Positions 1-11,350 of a stretch of 64,000 nucleotides of DNA are shown here, in pieces. The stretch spans positions 308,178 through 372,177 of the forward strand of contig UYJD01000020.1 in assembly GCA_900618795.1 (NCBI GenBank), given 5' to 3'. Origin of the DNA: Cyanodermella asteris. Its lineage: Eukaryota; Ascomycota; Lecanoromycetes; Ostropales; Stictidaceae. The position numbers were made by a program, and so were the translations under genes. The notes below the pieces were generated by a model, which saw nothing but the letters and a program-made list of their open reading frames with translations, ran no database searches and was not told the DNA's origin. Position 1 is the stretch's first letter. Each line of letters begins with the position of its first letter.

Positions 1-1021
1 AAATCAGCAGTGAAAGCGAAAAGGAAGAGATGGTCTTCTGCTTCAGGTCGAAACTGGAGGCTCGTTCAAGGTGCATCTCATATCTTCGTGCCAGCTTTTC
101 TTCAGTGCCGAAGGCCACCACGTTTCGGATCGAACTGAGGACCTCTTCGGCAACACTACCGCCCTCGGCATATGCGTCGACAGTGGCTCGCGCATTCTTG
201 ACCGCCCACCAAGAGTTGAGGCTCATTTCCAGAACAATCGCAACGATAGCGGAGCTCATGATCAGCGTAAGCTTCCAATACTCCACGAAGCCAATGACGA
301 ACGCGGCGATGAACGTTGCAATGGCAGTGAGCGTGAGACCCAGCTTCTGCGAAATGCCATCTTGGAGCTGGTTTGTGTCGGCAGTGATTCGGGTGGTGAT
401 TTCTCCAGCGCCGATTTTATCGAACAGGGCTATATTTTGCCGAAGAATCGCGGCGAGGTACTGCTCGCGAATCCTCGCGGTGATGCGTTCGCCGACGTAG
501 ATGAATCCGACGGTCGCAACGTACTCTGAGAGGAATTCGACGATGGCAATGTACACAAAATACAAAGTCAGGTAGCTGAGGCTTGATTTGAACGCTGCGG
601 GATCGCCGGCGCCGTGGTAAAAGTTGCCAAAGGATTGAGCAAGTGATCCAACTAGCACGTTCATCAGGGGTAGCACGGCGCCAGCGATGATCGAGCATAG
701 AGCGCTGACGACCAGAACCACGATGTCTGCGTATGTTGCAAACCGGAAGAGCGTAAAGTAGGAGATCTTCGCCTCCTCGATATCGATCTGTCGACGAAGC
801 TGCGCATGCTCCCTTTCTGAAAGAGTCGTGGACGCTGCGTTACGAGGATTCGCGGCCGAAGTGGACATGATGGCTCCTGGCGGCCGTTCTTCATCGGGAT
901 ACGATGTCTTTTCTGTAAGCTCTGAGGGCTGTGGACGGTGTGACCTCCGCTTGATGTGCAACTGCGGTAGCAGCTGGTGAGTCGACCTTTCAAGATCGAT
1001 CTCTGGGAATGAAGGCCCCAT
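1..1021 (-). CDS. ABC multidrug exporter (ABCB/STE6 type), N-terminal part, runs off left edge
   Basis: Only the first 340 codons are present; the gene continues beyond base 1. The frame is open from an ATG at 1021 with no intron visible. A second in-frame ATG at 868 begins MSTSAANPRN; I prefer 1021 because the 51 residues between are uninterrupted and resemble the acidic/basic N-terminal tails of fungal exporters. Residues 1-95 are cytosolic and polar. From about residue 98 come the hydrophobic segments of an ABC type-1 transmembrane domain (VVLVVSALCSIIAGAVLPLM is the first), followed by the conserved stretch YVGERITARIREQYLAAILR and later a GEITTRITADTNQLQDGIS-type loop. These place it with full-length MDR/P-glycoprotein-like exporters, which use ATP to expel lipophilic compounds at the plasma membrane. 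No nucleotide-binding domain lies in the window, so substrate and completeness cannot be judged. Confidence 0.88.
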   Translation of the reverse strand, partial: MGPSFPEIDLERSTHQLLPQLHIKRRSHRPQPSELTEKTSYPDEERPPGAIMSTSAANPRNAASTTLSEREHAQLRRQIDIEEAKISYFTLFRFATYADIVVLVVSALCSIIAGAVLPLMNVLVGSLAQSFGNFYHGAGDPAAFKSSLSYLTLYFVYIAIVEFLSEYVATVGFIYVGERITARIREQYLAAILRQNIALFDKIGAGEITTRITADTNQLQDGISQKLGLTLTAIATFIAAFVIGFVEYWKLTLIMSSAIVAIVLEMSLNSWWAVKNARATVDAYAEGGSVAEEVLSSIRNVVAFGTEEKLARRYEMHLERASSFDLKQKTISSFSLSLLI

Positions 1022-2244
1022 GCTTATCTGTCACGAAGGGGAAATGTATGGGCGGCGAGGAGTTTCGGCCGTCGCCAGTGGATGGAGACCAATTGACGAA
1101 CATGATGCGCGCAGTCTCGAGGTATTAAGTGCTCAAGGGGAAGTTGTTGGGCCCGTTAGGGCGAATAATTGCAGGCTGTCGGATCGTCACGCACGGAAAG
1201 CGTATTTCTCGGGTAGGTTGGCGGCGAAGATGCCGTTGAAAGCATGTCATCGTATCTATTGTATGGAAAGCGAGTAAGCAAATAGTAGGTAACTAAGTCG
1301 ATCTGAGCGAGCCGGGGTTGAGAGAACATGCCATCCGATGGAAGTGTGGACGGGCTGTTCCCGCTAAGAGCGATCCTTCAGTTGAGGCCTCCGCTTGGCG
1401 CTTAGCGAGCTCGTCCTCGGAAACAGCAACTAACTCAGCTAATAAATAGCTGAAGCTTGCCCCTAAGTAGCAAGCCTCCCAGGTGCCTCGTCAGTCGCAT
1501 GCCAGTGGGCTTAGCCGCTGAACAAGCCGCTTCTTTCCTTTCCCAACCATAGCCGGAGACATGGTGAAAATTCCACGACCGCGACGTCTCCTCTTGGAAG
1601 ATGGCTTCAAAGGGCATCGCAACCTCATAGCCCGGAAACTCTATTTGCCTGAAGTGACGACGCTCGGCTGTAAATAACCCGCTTCGGCTGAGGCCCCTAG
1701 CCTTCCGTTAAAACACGTAACGGCCCGCTAAAACTGTCCGATTGCCCGCTGAGGCTGGAGGCTGAGGCTGTCCGCTATAGTTAGCTGTCCAGGCGGGTGT
1801 TCGTGGCTGGCGACAGGGGACAAATAGCGGGTAGCTCCAGCGGATCATGGCTGAACATTGTCCTTTCAATGAAATTCGTCGTCACTTCATAGAGTTGCGT
1901 TGTTCCCTTGGGCATCGTAGTCTTTGTGAAGTAAAGAGGTTTGCTTGTAATCATCACGCTGCTTAGACCCTGCGTGACCAGCATCACATTCGGAAAGGGA
2001 AAAAAAAGGAAAAAAACCCCCCCCCAGAACCGCAATTCTCCTTCTTCAATCATGCTTCACAGATCGGAACCCTATCCTGACTCTGTCCACGCCCTTCTTC
2101 AATTGCACCGTTAAACATATTCTCATCTTGTCACGAATTCACACGGCCGAATCGAGAAGAACATTTTCGCCCAGATAACCTCACATCACGCCTGCAATGC
2201 TCATCAAATCCGCCCAATATCACATGACAGATGGTCTTCGAAAC
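1022..2244. other. Intergenic, 5' flank of the ABC gene and 3' flank of the Sel1 gene
   Basis: No reading frame above about 90 codons and none with recognisable protein character. It holds an A-run and C-run cluster near 2000-2028 and a short GC-balanced stretch with repeated gctgaggc words around 1680-1770, too irregular to call a tandem repeat. It must contain the ABC promoter and the Sel1 gene's 3' UTR. Confidence 0.6.
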
Positions 2245-4382
2245 TCAGAATATGCCAAGCTTCTTCTTCCTCTTCTCTCCATCTTCACCAAGTCGATCAC
2301 GACTCTTCTCACTCTTCTTCTTCTCCTCCTTGTCCAATTTCTTTGCGGTCTTCTTATCGACCGGCGCCCCATTCGGAGCCGCACCACCGCCACCAGACGC
2401 CGCCGCATTGATCGCTTTGATTCGTTGCTTTGCGCGATCGTAACCGAGGTCGGCGGCTTTGACGTAGCAGACGTTGGCTTCGAGAGGATCGCGACGACAG
2501 CCGGTTCCTGTTTCGCGGAGCCAGCCGACCATGAAAATGCCCTTCGGATATCCTAATGTATGTCAGTATACAGTTAAAAGGTGATAGATTTATTTGGATA
2601 TGATAGGGCCTTACCTGTCTCTGCTGACCTCGAAGCCCACTCGTAAGCTTCCGTCTCGTCCTTCTCCAACACTTCGCATCCAAGCAAGTACCACGCCGCA
2701 AGCGACAACATGGCCTCACCATGCCCGCCCATCGCCGCCGAGTTGTAGAAATGAATACTCAGCCCCGGGTCTCTGGGACACATCAACTGGGAATGCTCAT
2801 ACGCCTGCCCCATTCTAAAAGACGCTTCCGCATGTCCCAGCTCCGACGCTCTCGTGAACATCTGCGCAGCAAAAGCCTCATCTTTGAATACATCTCCGCC
2901 GAAGCCGTGCTCATGCAGGACTCCAAGTTCGTACGGCGCCGAGTTGAACTGTTCATCTGCCTTTTCAGCCGCTCGCTTGAGCCAACGGACACCTTCACGC
3001 TCGGAGATCGGCTGGCCGAGATCACCTGTCAGACAGGCTCGGGACAGACGTGTCATGGCGCCGGGATGGCCTTTCGATGCTGATGCACGGAAGTATTGCC
3101 AGGCTTTGGGGCCGTCTCGCCGGGTGCCCCAGCCGAACTCGTAGCAGAGACCGGCTCGATAGCCTGCTTCGGCGTGGCCGTGTTTGGATGCGGCGACAAA
3201 AAGGGGCAGGGCGCGGTCGTTGTCCGGCTCTCCTGATTTAGTGAAGAGGCCCGAGGTGTATCCATCTGCGAGGTAGTACTGTGCGAAAGGATAGGATTTC
3301 CCAGCAAGGTTGTCGAAGATCTTCTGTGCTTCGTGAATCAATGTTTGTGGTTTGGACAGAGGTGATTCATCTGCAGCTCTGGACGCTGTACCCGGTCTGC
3401 TTGGTGGGTTTGCACGCGCTTCCTGCGCCATTCGGATGAGGAAGACCGCAAAGCTGTACTGAACCTGGAGGTCGGATGTCTTTTTGACGTTCGCCAGATA
3501 CATCTCAAAGGTTCTCTGGGAGGAGAGCAGAGACGCATTGAGGCCTATCGAAGGTCGCAAGGTATCGTTCTGAAGGTTGGATACTGAAGGCGCAGGTTGT
3601 GGATAAGGAGCATTCAGGAGGTCGATGTATGACATTGGTCGGTTTCCTGGCGAACGTCGACCAAGTGCACTCAACCTCCCCCGGTCAGGAGACACTCCCG
3701 GGGACGGCGAACGTCCAGGCTCCAGCATCATAGCAGACATTGGACGCGACAGACCAGTGCTTAGTCGTGATTGACGCATGCTGTCCGGGCTCGGCTGGGC
3801 TGGAGAATCTTTTGTCGCCGATGAGTCGCTAAGACCTCTCGTATGAAAGTACTGCAATGGCTCCGCCTGGGCATCTCGCTGCTGTTCGCCCTCATCATTC
3901 AGACCGGAATCCGCAATCCTACTACGAGAGCCAGTTTCATCCGTAGCAATAATCTGCGGCGAATCCGGATTCGAAGATTGCCAAGACCTGTTCAAAGATT
4001 GCTGAGACTTTGGCTTCGAGAAATTTCCAGGCGCCAATCGAACCTTATGCTGGGCTGGTGGAGGTACTCTCGAAGGCTGACTCGGACTCGACTGTGAGGA
4101 ACTCATATTTGGCAGCTGGAGCTCGTCTTCAGGAGACGGGGTTCGGAGATGGGACGAAGCCGTCTCGACTGTGGCAGAAGAGGCTGGCGTGAGCTGTTGT
4201 TGCGAAACGCCGACGCGGACGGGCGAAAGTGGAGCTGCTGACATCCTGGCCCCGGTCCCGAGTGAGAGATCGATGTGCTGGGGTCGTGAACTCCGATCTT
4301 CTTGGTTCGACGGGCTCGCTACCGATTGTCTGATTGAGGGACGGGCTGGGTCATTTGTAGGAGGAGATAGTCTCGATTCCAT
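2245..4382 (-). CDS. Sel1-repeat protein, SKT5/CHS4-like chitin synthase activator family
   Basis: Two exons, complement(join(2245..2552,2615..4382)), with a 62-nt intron (GTAAGG...CATTAG); 691 residues. The first 300 residues are Ser/Pro-rich and presumably disordered. From about residue 330 there are roughly seven Sel1 repeats (for example GHAEAGYRAGLCYEFGWG and GHAEASFRMGQAYEHS). The last repeat, built across the splice junction, reads ETGYPKGIFMVGWLRETG then CRRDPLEANVCYVKAADLG, the hallmark of fungal Skt5/Chs4-type regulators, which bind and activate or localise class IV chitin synthase at the membrane. The C-terminus is Lys-rich and ends KKKLGIF, so the CAAX box of yeast Skt5 is absent; this may be one of the non-prenylated paralogues of the family. 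It lies on the same strand as the RlmA-like gene downstream in coordinate order. Confidence 0.9.
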
Positions 4383-6511
4383 CTTGATAGGTGGCTTGTG
4401 TAATATTCAGCGAGGCAGCAGAAGAAATCTATCAAGCACGGGTTCCGCTCAGATCCCCAAGCAGGCGGTGGTGGGACGACCGACTGAAACAGTCCCGCTC
4501 ACGTGTACTTTAAAGGTCTTGTCACTCCAGGAGATGCCTGTATGAAATGAACGGCAGAGAGCGCAAGTCGCAGCAAACAAGGACAGATCAGACGATGGCC
4601 AGGCTAAGATGCAAGGATCGAAACAAGCCAAGAGCGGGCAGGGCTATCGCCGACCAAGTCTCCACAGAACTCCGAATAGTCAAAGACCAAATGCAGAAAC
4701 GCAACAGCCTCACAAAGGATAGCATGCAAGTACGATACACTGTATGGTCGTGATGATTCTTGTGTTATGAAGCGAAAGAGGTGGTCAAAGTCGTCAAAGT
4801 TCCAGAAGGGCAGGAGGAAAATCGGGCCGAGTGTGGCATGAAAGACAAAAGCGGGCAAGCGAGGTACCTTCGACTAGACAGGAAGAGTCGACCAGACGAT
4901 CCTTCGTACGAAGACCCTGAGGAGCACAGCTAGAAAGGTCAGCAAGCATGCACAAAATGCCCTCTTTGCCGTGGGGCTGCGCTCAGTGGCCAAGGGCTTG
5001 CGGACCCTCGTGTTCTTTGTTTGTGGGTTTCGGCCTGGTGATGACGAGTTTTGCCGTCTGGCAAAGGAGAGCCGAGAAGATGTCCACTCTAGTACTCGAA
5101 GCTAGCGATCGTGAAGAGAGAGCGTGGCCATGTTGACTGCTTCACATTCTGTCAGAAATCTACACGAATCTGGTCTGGCTAACGGATGCATTGGCATGAG
5201 GACTGAACCCCAGTCACCCAAATGCCGATACCAGTCGTAAAATCTTCCCACGCACCGCCATTAGACTACGTGAATGACTAGGTCGCTCCACCAGCCTGTG
5301 AGTCGTCGTTCCAATACAGTATCCAGTCTGGGCACAGTTCAGACTAATCGTTGTCCATGTTCCTCTGTTCTGTCGTCATCATCTTCACCCACCTTTTTTT
5401 GGTCAATGCCTTTTTTTGTCCGAAGCCCACAACGAACACGTGCGCAAACGAACTCTCTGGCTACATCCTCAACCCTGATCCCAGTCCACGTCGGCTGTTG
5501 CGGTCACTGACAGGCGCCGTGCGACCAACGACCCGGCGACCTGCATCTCACACAGCCATAAGGCGCAAGGTAGGCTTGATGTGCTGCGAGCGAGTACATT
5601 CGGGGCGAGCACGTCGTACGACCGTTTGGCCTGGCCTTGGTTCAACCCAACCGTCTCGTTTACACACGCCGAAATTTTTGCCCCATCGGACAGCTATATC
5701 TGTGCATAAAATGGACGTTGAGAATATACCGATACGAACCCGATCTGCGGCCAGCCGAACGAACGGGCTCTCTTTTCGCACAGATCAGTTCGACGTTTAT
5801 TTTAAGGTCCAAAAGAGATCCGAGAGCACGAGATACTGGCATTAGCTCAGGAGACCCTGCATGCTTTGTACCGTGGGTCGAGCCATGAAACCTGGAGAAC
5901 TCGCATAGCTTTTCGAGGGCACATTACGAGCGCACTGTCACTTTCAAAAGTACGTGCCCAAGGAAAGTAATCGTTTTTGAAGAAAGGTGTTCACCTGGCC
6001 TCGGGTGCAGGGACGCGCAGCCGCAATAGGGGCCGTGTCAGCGTGACGATCGGGTCGTCATGGCGTGGCTTTGACAGGCTTGTGCGGGCTTGGGGTTCCA
6101 CCAGGATCCCATACATTTGTCTCTATCAAAAGAACGGGGAGGATCGCTCGATTTAGAAGCAAAGTCAAAATTCATGGCTACTGGGCCGCAATGAGCAGAT
6201 AATTATAGCTCTCGCTACATAAAAGGCTGCAGAGCATTGTACCTTCTCACTCCGAATCTCACATTTTTTTTTGTGATTTGCATCTGGTGATTTACTTCGG
6301 TACCTCAAGAAAGAGAGTAGTTTATCATGAGTGAACTGGGTATCCCGCACATTCTGAGTAAAGAACCTTCCCAATGGGCCGTCTCGTGTCAATTTCAATG
6401 TGTTCATCCGCTCAAACGCCAAGCACCGCTTGCTTCTCGACGGTACGTCTCGCGCAGTTTCTAAAAATGAGATCAGAAGGACATAGCTCTCACATATGTC
6501 CACTGACATTG
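4383..6511. other. Intergenic, 2.1 kb between the Sel1 gene and the MADS-box gene
   Basis: Only short mutually overlapping frames (up to about 160 codons) without family character or splice-joined continuation. It should contain the Sel1 promoter and 5' UTR (near 4383-4900) and the 3' UTR of the MADS-box gene (near 6165-6511). The 116-codon minus frame at 6165-6515 touches the MADS stop and is best read as 3' UTR. No repeats were seen. Confidence 0.6.
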
Positions 6512-8370
6512 TCATGTCTTCACTCTCTTCTCCCCGCCTGAGTCTTTGTCGTCTTCTAGTTTCCTTTTCCTGTCATCTCCTTCCCCTTCCTGCGAGTTCG
6601 GATGTGCACTTCCAAAGTTCGGTCTGTTGGGCAAGACAGGAGTCGCAAAGTTCAACGGACTGGGCAGTATAGCAGATTCGTCGCCGTTCCGCGGGAAGTT
6701 CCAGTCTCCACCAAAGAACTGACTGGGCGATGGAAGATGTCCCGCGAATCGACTGGGCAAAGCTGACATTGGCGTCTGGTTTTCCATACTTATGCTCTGG
6801 TTATTACCGAATGCAGCGTTATTCGCTTGTGACGGCCCGTTATGTGGAGGAAGTGGTCTTGCAAAAGGATTCGGCGGACCAGTCGCTCCCGCACTCATTA
6901 TGGCCGATGCACTCGGCGAGGGTGGCGGGAGTACGACCCCCGAGCCTCCTGGTCCATCCTTGTGTTTCGACGGCGTCGAGTTTGTGGTCGACTCCTGGCC
7001 TTTCTGAGTGGACGCCGGTGCTGATCCGGCAGAAACCCCGTCCTCCGATGGCTCGCTTGGTATGTGAACCTTCAACCTTGGCCTCTTCGAAGCGTCCCCA
7101 CTTAACGATGTCGTCGACTGTGTTCGCTGCGGCTGGAATGGAGGTTCCGGTCTCGACTGTGCGGAACGCTCTGGGTCTGGTTTCACTCGCCCAATTGCTG
7201 GCTCCGTCGATTTCGATCTGTCCTCGGGTTCAGTCTTTACCGGTATCTCTTGCTTGTCTATCGGACTAGCCCCAAGACCCCACGAAGCGGCAAGCATCGA
7301 TCGACTATTATCGATAGGTGTGAAGATACTATTGTGCTTTACAGGCTTCGGATGATGAGGCTGTAAGCCTTCATTGTTGTGTTCTGGGTTGATTTGGGGT
7401 GGAGACATTGTCTGTTGCGGCGGTGGTTCTTGCACTTGCACTTGAGGATGCGATTGCGGTCGAGGAGGCTCCTGGAGGTGAGGCGGTAACGAGCCACGCC
7501 GCTGTTCCTGGGCATAGAGGTGCTGCATGTGAGGATGGGGGTGGGGTTGACCTTGAGGTGGGGCGAACTGGGTGAAACCTTGAGGCGGGTATCCTCCGGT
7601 ATTTGGGTGTTGCTGTGGCGGTTGCTGGTACATCATCTGTTGACCGTTGACTTGCTGGTAGACCTGGCTCGGCATACCGGGATACCCGTTCTGCGGATGA
7701 TGTCCAGGCATAGGAGGGGTGTGCATAGGCGGTGTGTGCTGGGGAGGTATCCCTGGCGTATGCCGTCTGATTATATCGTTACGGGAAGCAGGACGAGAGC
7801 CCACCATCGGAGGTTGCGGTGTTCTCTGGCGCGGCTGACACGGCATGCTCCCATTTCCAACTGGCGGCGACGCCGATGGCCCCTGCCTCATTTGAGGCGG
7901 GTATAATGGCTGACCCTGCATCTGAGGAGGACCTTGCTGAGGCTGCTGTTGAGGCTGATTCTGTCCTTGACCCGGCTCTTCAGTCTGGTCCTCCCCGTCT
8001 TCGTCATCTGATCCATCGCCACCTCCTTTGCCTGCATAGTCTGCTGGTCCCTTGTGCTCGTGCGGGCCGCCATAGTATTGATACTTCTGGATCGAGTCAT
8101 GTATGTCGTGCGATGAGTACTCGTATAGCTTCTTATTTGTACCGAAGATGATGACCGCGACCTCGACAGAACAGAGCACGGATAGCTCATGCGCCTTCTT
8201 AAACAGACCGCCCTTGCGCTTGAGAAACGTTCTGCAATCATGTTAGCACCCGAAACATGGCAACATTTAGCCTCAATGTCCGTCAGAGGAGCGGCATAAT
8301 CGATGCAAACTCACACTGAGCGATTGCGATCATCCTTGATCGCCTTGATCTCAATCTTGCGCCGGCCCAT
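6512..8370 (-). CDS. rlmA: MADS-box transcription factor, MEF2/RlmA type (cell-wall integrity)
   Basis: Two exons, complement(join(6512..8231,8315..8370)), with an 83-nt intron (GTGAGT...TTGCAG) splitting Val19; 591 residues. The protein begins MGRRKIEIKAIKDDRNRSV and continues TFLKRKGGLFKKAHELSVLC SVEVAVIIFGTNKKLYEYSS, a textbook MEF2-class MADS domain (residues 1-59) that binds A/T-rich DNA as a dimer in the nucleus. Position 1 carries the required MGRRKI start, which settles the first exon. The rest is low complexity: an acidic patch near residue 80, then a long Pro/Gln-rich region and a Lys-rich C-terminus (KRKLEDDKDS...KRVKT) that may hold a nuclear localisation signal. Family members in Aspergillus (RlmA) and yeast (Rlm1) are phosphorylated by the cell-wall-integrity MAP kinase and switch on wall genes. 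Orthology is inferred from the MADS sequence and architecture. Confidence 0.93.
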
Positions 8371-9835
8371 TGTGCTAGCAGCAGCGACGGCGAAAGCGTC
8401 GGGTCACGACTATATTCCAACAGTCTACCACCAAACCACGTTCACACGTCCCGCGCAGCCTCAAATCCGATGCAGTCCGTCAAATGCGGCGCGCCGCTTC
8501 GAGAACCGAAGGCAGGTTCTTTGTGCCTCGACTCGCAGCACCGGCGTCGCGAAAGGAGGCAGAAAGAAGCGGCAGCAAACAAGGCTGCGGCCGGTCGCGG
8601 CGACAGAGTCGTAGCCCCCTGCGCGACTGTCGGCTTCGAAGACTCAAATGCACGCCGTGTATACGCTTCGGCGCGTCTGTGACGATCAGGTATGGTGTCG
8701 CGGGTCTCTTTGCAGGTTGGCGGGCGCTCGCACTGTGGTTGCTAAAAATATCGAGGGACCCGGTTGTGGTATCAAGGACGAGTTACGAGGGATAAGGGAA
8801 AGGGAAAACGGGGAGCTCAGACCCTTGGCGGACGTGCGACAGCAGCCGAAGTCAGCTAGAAGACAGACAACAAGACAAAACGATACAAGAGGCGGCTCTC
8901 TCCGCCCGTTCTTGCGACGCACCAAGTCAGCTGAGAGTCGACTCCCAGATGCCAAGCGTGCTTACGAAATACACGCTGGGCCGACATTGGCTGCTTTCAG
9001 AAAGTGGTGTCGACCTGGGTTGCTCTTTCATGCCCTTTTCAGATGAGCTGAGAACTTGCTATGAGCGCTGATGGAGACAGCCGTTTGAGCATGCCACGCG
9101 ACCATAGGTCAGTCTCTTCAACGGCTTTTGAAGTCGGCACTGGTTGGTAAAAGTCGTGGCGCAGTAAGTGCCAATTGTCCTGCAAGCGTGAGGACATTTG
9201 TATGATAATGATTTGAACATCTATTCAAATATCCAAGGGCCAGGATCCACTCATGCTGTTCCTTGGTCTGGTGTCGGGCACGTCAACGAACCTACCGAGT
9301 GGCCATCAGTTGCGTTCATCCGTCCAGCTCTCGCAACGCCTGCGGACAGAACCACTGGGCTAGTAAGCGGAGAGGCTTCGGAAAATGCAGCAGTTGGACA
9401 AAGCTTAAAACAAGGAAATCGGGAAGCATCATCGTGGCTATAAACCTGGTCTGAAGACGCAATATCGGTTCCCAACCACTGCAAGTCAGGTTGGAGACAC
9501 GGGAGGAAAAAGGAGGATACAAGGAGGCAGTAACCGATCATGAAGGTTTGCCTGTCGCAGGTCGTTATAAGCATTATATGAAGACTTGACAGCTCGCTGA
9601 AACGAAGTGCGACAGCTACTGGACCCCATGCACCCAACTGATCGCGCGACAGCATGCAGCTGTGGCTTGGCGTTGACTGCACTCGCGCATTTGCGAGGCG
9701 AAGCTGAGTGCCAATAGGAGCCGACTTCCCAAGGCTGCCGTCGCGACATCAACCCAGCTTAGAGGACGCTCAACTCTTTTCTTCTCTTTCCTTCTGTAGC
9801 AAGATAATTTTGTCCTCCCGGCGAGGGACACTACA
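8371..9835. other. Divergent intergenic region between the MADS-box and BTB genes
   Basis: A 1.46-kb bidirectional upstream region; both flanking genes point away from it. The longest frames (about 130-143 codons, 8648-9046 and 9251-9682) show no conserved protein signal. A pyrimidine-rich stretch (cttttcttctctttccttctg) lies at 9775-9797, about 40 bp before the BTB start, as is usual in fungal core promoters. Confidence 0.6.
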
Positions 9836-11040
9836 ATGTCGCAACCACCTTTGCCAGACAGGACTTCCAACCCTGTTTCTGGACCTGCTAACCCTCGTCC
9901 TGCACGGCCACAAACAGATACTAATACTCATCAACCTGGAGTGGGAGCCTCTGCATCTTTTTCGTTCGGAAACGCTCAATCGAGGTTTCCGGGTCCCGCG
10001 ATGACTTTCTCGCTCTTTAACCCTCCTCGGGCTACTACGCCTCAGCGGCCGCTTCCTGTATCAGGCAAGCGAGATGCAACGACTTTTGGCGCTCCAGGCC
10101 GTGACTCGACGCCCAGCACTGCGTCTGGTGGACTATTCGTACCATTACCAGCAAAGAGCCCCGTCGCGGCAAAAGGAGTGAATGCCGTGCCGCGGCCGGA
10201 GAACGTGCTTTTGGCAGAGTAAGTCGCTGTCATCCGTCCTGGAAACGGGGTTGCTGACAACGTCGCAGCCTGTTTGCGAGCCCCATCTTCACCATCAACT
10301 TCTCGTGCAACAAACGCAAGTACCACCTCCACCAGACGGTCTTGGGATCAAAGTCCATGTACTTCAAATCGATGCTTGACTCTGGGATGCGCGAGTCTGG
10401 CGCCAGCGAGGTCACCTTCGACTGGCCCGAGCCCTTTGAGATTGCCTTTAGACTGATCATCGACTTTTTCTACACTGGCCTTTATCACGAAAAACACCCC
10501 GGCGTCGCAGCTATCCTCCCTCACGAGGGGTGCGCGACGAGGTGCCAGGTGACCGCCTACCATCTGCACATTTACCTCATTGCCGACAGACTCATGATGC
10601 CGGAGCTAAAGCAGCTGGCCATGGCAAAGTTTCTGCAGTCGGACGGCTTTGGCGCCGCAATGTGCCCCGCAAAGATCGGCTGGCTCGTCGACATCCTGTA
10701 TTGCAATGCAATCGACGGCGAAGATGAGACCGATCAAGAAGACCACAGAAGCGACGAGGCAACGAAAGTGAACCTCGGAAGTCTCACGTTGCAAGAACAA
10801 TCGAGCGACGGTACGGAGCCACAGACAAGCACCAATCTGGCCGATGACGCACATGATAACAATGCCGGCGATGATGACGACGGTCCGCTGCGTGAGATTC
10901 AGAAAGCGTTCGCGAGACAGGTCATCGGGCTCTTGAGCGCTGCATGGCGCAAAGACCCAAGGATCCAGAAACCCATCTTCGGTGTTCCCCAGTTCGCGTT
11001 GGACATTTTCGTCCTTGGTGCGGACAAGAATGCATTCTAG
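9836..11040 (+). CDS. BTB/POZ domain protein with FG-containing N-terminal tail
   Basis: Two exons, join(9836..10218,10269..11040), with a 50-nt intron (GTAAGT...GTCGCAG); 384 residues. The first 127 residues are Pro/Ser/Thr-rich with isolated Phe-Gly dipeptides (SFSFGN, TTFGAPG). Residues 128-250 form a BTB fold: FASPIFTINFSCNKRKYHLH, where the chain is normally seen as (V)...hLH(K), then SKSMYFKSMLDSGM, a FDWPEPFEIAFRLIIDFFYTG segment and ADRLMMPELKQLAMAKFL. Fungal proteins of this type are numerous and mostly uncharacterised; BTB domains dimerise or recruit cullin-3. An acidic insertion rich in Asp/Glu (about residues 290-345) separates the BTB from a short C-terminal helix. No MATH, kelch or BACK domain is visible. 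Function beyond protein interaction cannot be given. Confidence 0.85.
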
Positions 11041-11350
11041 AGATCATGTACTTGAAACTGCCCAAAGGCTCTCCACCTGGAGTTTAGGACTATGCTGAAC
11101 TTGCGCGGAAAATGGACACGCATCATGGGAAGATACGCACGAGAATTTGCCGGACATTGGGTTCGTCCTCTGCGCTTATTTCAGTCTACGGCACCGCCAG
11201 TTTGAGGAGCCGTTCACTCCTTGAAGTTCGCATACCGTTCAGCTTTCGGCACAGCTGAATTTGGCCTGATCCAGAGCTGATCCAGATCTGATGCCGACTT
11301 CAGGAGCTCCCTAAGCCTTTTGCGGGTCGTGCCTGTCTCTTGTTAGCATG
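11041..11350. other. Convergent 3' flanks of the BTB and DUF3140 genes
   Basis: 310 bp between two genes that converge. I see no gene; it presumably contains both 3' UTRs. The short near-palindromic words around 11270-11290 (gatccagagctgatccagatctgat) are a 10-11-bp imperfect tandem, too short to interpret. Confidence 0.5.

Noticed and set aside
5183-5226. tRNA-like ggttcagtcc on the minus strand
   Set aside because: The B box is one base short and no A box or acceptor stem is present.
6165-6515. 116-codon minus frame abutting the MADS-box stop
   Set aside because: No in-phase splice joins it to the MADS gene, whose natural C-terminus KRVKT is already present; it is read as 3' UTR.
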